Shown: piece after piece, positions 60,728 through 64,000 of the stretch
Layout: each line of letters starts with the position of its first letter
How positions within the stretch are numbered: position 1 is the stretch's first letter
Origin: Phorcus lineatus
Lineage: Eukaryota > Mollusca > Gastropoda > Trochida > Trochidae
DNA length: 64,000 bases
Assembly (NCBI GenBank): GCA_921293015.1
Contig: OV121092.1
Span: forward strand, 10,608,001-10,672,000
Reading direction: 5' to 3'
The notes under the pieces: model-generated
Told to the model about the DNA's origin: nothing
The model's database searches: none
What the model saw: the letters and a program-made list of their open reading frames with translations, nothing else
Program-made: the position numbers and the translations under genes

Positions 60728-60922
60728 TAGTACTCGTGACGACATCTACAACTTGTTAGAACACCTGCAACTCCTTAGGGCATCTTGAACTCGTTTGGAC
60801 ATCTTCAATTCGTTAGGACATCTACAACTAGTTAAAACATGTTCTACTCGTTATGACATCTACAGTTCGTTAGGACATTTACTATTCGTTTGGACATCTA
60901 CAACTCCTTGGACATCAAAATG
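60728..60922. repeat. Degenerate minisatellite, ~20-bp unit x10
   Basis: About ten copies of ACTCGTTAGGACATCTACA-like units of 18-21 bp, with frequent substitutions (CTCCTTAGGGCATCTTGAA, TTCGTTTGGACATCTACAA). Confidence 0.88.
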
Positions 60923-61240
60923 TCGATGCATTTTTCCTTCAGTATTTTGATTGGGCAGAAGCACGTTATTTGAAAATTAATTTCCCCAAAATAGTTCTAA
61001 ATGAACAGAAGTTAATGCCAAATGCATTATGGTCAGAGGGTCAATCACCTCATTACACAACCCAATTATCCTAGTCGTAGAAGGGAGTACCAAGTACGGG
61101 CCATTTAAGTGTGAACAACTTTGAACCATTTAAGGTATGAAAATGGATTCGCAAAGCTAATGGAACATGTTTCGTTCGTTTTAGATTAACAAAGATTTTC
61201 TTGCAATTGCTAACATTGTTTGTGTGAGGTCTCTTTATTT
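60923..61240. other. Gene-free stretch
   Basis: AT-rich; nothing recognised. Confidence 0.4.
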
Positions 61241-61241
61241 A

Positions 61242-61399
61242 AGTTTGGGTATGCTACACTGAATTTCCGCGCAGTACCACGTATGGTTCGCTTATTTCAG
61301 CCGATGCTCTCAGGTTTCACCGCAATGCATAGCACAATGGTGTTGCGGGCTTTTTCCCTCTTAAAAGTAGCGTTTAACCCTAAATAACCTCACCTCATC
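61242..61399 (+). mobile_element. SINE copy 3, old fragment
   Basis: Plus-strand copy of the tRNA-derived SINE: TACACTGAATTTC, GCAGTACCAC, CAATGCATAGC and a TAGCGTTTAACCC ... CCTCACCTCAT tail. The tRNA head and part of the body are missing and many positions have changed. Confidence 0.85.
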
Positions 61400-61670
61400 T
61401 CTTTTTTTACCTGAAAACGTGATACTGCCACTTTAGAGTTTAGATACGTACCAAACTTTGTTTTTATTTGTGCTGACGTGAACATTATGGTCAATCCCTA
61501 TCGTATAATAGTACAATTGTAAAACGACTCGAATCACTACTCAAATGAACTCATCGTGTTAAAGGAGTGTTATCCAGGAGAACCTTCCCGATGAGTGATC
61601 CTTTTCTTATACTTTTCATCACAATAAATGTTAAGTCAATTGTATATAGCCTTGCATTTTATCATCAGGA

Positions 61671-61905
61671 CCTCGGCAACTTTTTCTGCAGTAGAGAACT
61701 TTTCTAAACGCAGTCAGGTTTGGGTGCATTGCTACACTGAATTTCAGCATAGTACCACCCATGGTTTGCTAGTTCCATTCGATGCTCGCAGGTTTCGCGC
61801 AATGCATAGCCACTATAGTGTTGCGGGCTTTCTTCCTGCAATAATAATACTAGCAGTGAAATAATCTTGAAAGCGGCGTTAAACCCCAACTCACCTCACC
61901 TCACC
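61671..61905 (+). mobile_element. SINE copy 4, 5'-truncated
   Basis: Plus-strand copy starting at CTCGGCAACTTTTTCTGCAG, just after the tRNA-derived head, and ending CTCACCTCACCTCACC. Flanks TATCATCAGG (61660-61669) and TATCATCAGA (61906-61915) form a target-site duplication. Similar in truncation point to copy 1, so integration of partial cDNAs is common in this family. Confidence 0.9.
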
Positions 61906-61919
61906 TATCATCAGAGCTA

Positions 61920-64000
61920 GCATTTATTATTCTGAAGAAAATCCAAGAGTAAGTAAAGAAACATAATGAAAAACATTCAAAAGTTGCTTGCTATGACATA
62001 GGTCTTGTCAGACTGTCCAACTTTCGAAATACCTAATGATAAATGATATCACAGAGGACAACAAACGTTACCAACCATGTGATAAAAGCCAAATAGGAAA
62101 ATCTTTTTAAATCAATTCAAGGATGTCTTAACAATTATTCAACTCGATAGATTTTGAGAAGTTCACGCTTAAATGGCCGCAAGCAGTTTTGTGTTGATAC
62201 TTTACATCTTATCTGACGCCTTGTGACAAAACCCAAACAAGTTCAAGTTTATTTGTTGAATACTAAAATGCTGTGGACAAGCTCCGGGATTCATACCAGT
62301 TTTTTAAATGCACCTTTAATACTTCAAGTTCAAATTTAAATTCAATGAAGTTTTTTGAATTTCTAAAATCCCATCAAACATTACAAATAAATAAAAAATC
62401 AATTTACAGCGAAACAAATGTTTTTATTATCTTCTGTAAAAAAAGAACATTTATACAATTTTTATATTTATGGATCAACGCTTGTAGAGTAGATAATAAT
62501 GGAAAGTCGCGTTTGTAAGAAACGTTTTACTTTCGGAATGTTGTTTTTTATTTGTAAATAAAGTCATCATCGAAGCAGGACCGGAGACACGCTTCGCTCA
62601 TCACACCATATATTTTTAGATAAGAAACACGAATCGTAAAATACTAAATTTTATCTCAAATATTGTACAAAAACAAACTGAGTTTACCATTACTTATGAA
62701 TAAATGAAGGTGATAAGGAAAGATAACGACTTTTGAAGATTTTGAAGACACAGTCACGGATATATTATCAGTATACTAACTTTAACATATACATGATATG
62801 TCTGTATTCCTTATCTATACACACTTGAATTAACAGGTGTTTTTTTTTTAAATCAGTGATTTTGATGAAATATTCTTTGGATTTTGGAAAGAACCTTCAT
62901 GCCACATTTCGTGACATGAATTCAAAACACCTCACACATTAATCCTCAAAAGACAAATATTTGATAAATTTTTGCTGTCAATGAAAAACAGCCGTTTGTT
63001 TTGCAAAATCCTAAAATAAACGAGCAAAAGAATATACATGAATACTGATACTATTATTGATCAAACACTGTCAAGTTCTATTGCCCTTCTTACTGATAAA
63101 TTTCCAAAATCACAATTCACTAATTTACCAATGTCATTGAAATAAGATATTACATTTCTATACCACGTTACGCAGATTATAGATCGTCAGGTTCTATAAT
63201 GATTTAAATATTCAAGATGGCTTTCTTATCAAGGGGAAGACCAACATGTTTGGCACAAAATATTCAATTTCATTCATTCATCGTTAGGGAATTGCAGGTA
63301 GAATCTCGTAGTCGATATGTGTCTTCATGTTGTTATTGTACAGTGATCTATGTATCTTAACCAATCATGCAGGTCCAATTGATCACGTGACACTTACAAT
63401 GAGCAGATTGGAACCGCAAATGTCAGGCTTTAATTTTCTTTGATAATTGTTGTTCTTGCATACCCAAGAATTAGGGACATTCGCAGGGGAGGTAATTTCA
63501 AAGTACTTGAAGAGTAAAAGCATTTAAAATCTTTTAGTATCACAGACTTCAAGGGAACATAACTCTGCTTGGTATCTCGCACCGTCCTAGATTTTAATTA
63601 CCAAGACGTTTCATACACTTTGCATAAAAAAAGACAATTTAATGATCGCGATTGCTAATGTTTTTAAATTTAAAAACATAAATGTTTGATTATAATCAGT
63701 TAAAGTATTGTGCTTTAAATGTTTCGATTCTATTTGATTAAAAAATCCATTTTTATAGTAGGTCTGTGTCATTTATTACTCACATTCTACATGTAGTTAT
63801 TTTGTAGTATCGTTTATCTGCAACAACTAAAATCTCATCTTAATCTTTTGACTTTAACCCTTTGAATTTATTTTTTAAGATATATAACCAATTTGATCGT
63901 GTACACATTTTTGGTTTCTATCAATTAAGAAAATATAAATATAAGGGATTTATAGTGGTATGTAAATTCGATTTACCGTGTTATATTTCGAATTCTTATA
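61920..64000. other. Gene-free stretch to window end
   Basis: AT-rich sequence. The 81-codon frame at 62273-62518 has no domain and low complexity. No RNA gene or repeat is recognised. Confidence 0.45.

Noticed and set aside
62273..62518. 81-codon plus-strand frame as a gene
   Set aside because: Low complexity, no domain, no transcript signals.

Overview
Eukaryotic, AT-rich, intron-containing animal DNA, most likely a gastropod mollusc. Three things suggest this: a tRNA-derived SINE family with a TCACC/TCACTCAC tail that resembles gastropod SINEs as I remember them, CAGA microsatellites, and many MITEs and minisatellites. The taxon is an inference, not a match. There are no operons, Shine-Dalgarno sites or CRISPR loci.

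Layout. (1) 1-25 kb: no gene I can support. It holds dispersed repeats, SINEs, minisatellites (41-bp and 40-bp units), a large hairpin, a degenerate ~190-bp tandem array at 17.3-18.9 kb, TGACCTTTGAC-rich repeats, clusters of perfect TGACGTCA palindromes and a few GC-richer islands that could be regulatory. (2) 25.4-32.3 kb, minus strand: nine phase-consistent coding exons (348 codons, 3' end not found) of a tastin/TROAP-like mitotic protein with a KEN box. A deleted LINE and a MITE lie in its introns. (3) 33.7-34.2 kb: a compact, probably bidirectional promoter (CCAAT, E2F-like, E-box, CHR-like). (4) 34.7-35.3 kb, plus strand: a complete 184-aa protein with two C2HC zinc fingers and an acidic tail. 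(5) 39.9-60.2 kb: a tandem cluster of three minus-strand, three-exon genes (A, B, C) for secreted proteins with a PAN/apple-like N-terminus and a YWTD-like beta-propeller, plus a broken inverted fourth copy on the plus strand. Minisatellites sit in their introns and spacers. A 4.7-kb, 58-bp-unit satellite with two subfamilies, each with its own higher-order repeat, separates B from C. (6) 60.7-64 kb: a 20-bp minisatellite, two SINEs and otherwise unexplained AT-rich DNA.

The most notable content is the PAN/propeller cluster. Its gene models fit at every splice junction, its exons look mosaic (A and B share part of exon 1, B and C share exon 3), and it sits among young tandem repeats and MITEs. 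This fits a locus evolving by duplication and gene conversion. Function (possibly secreted recognition or adhesion) is inference only.
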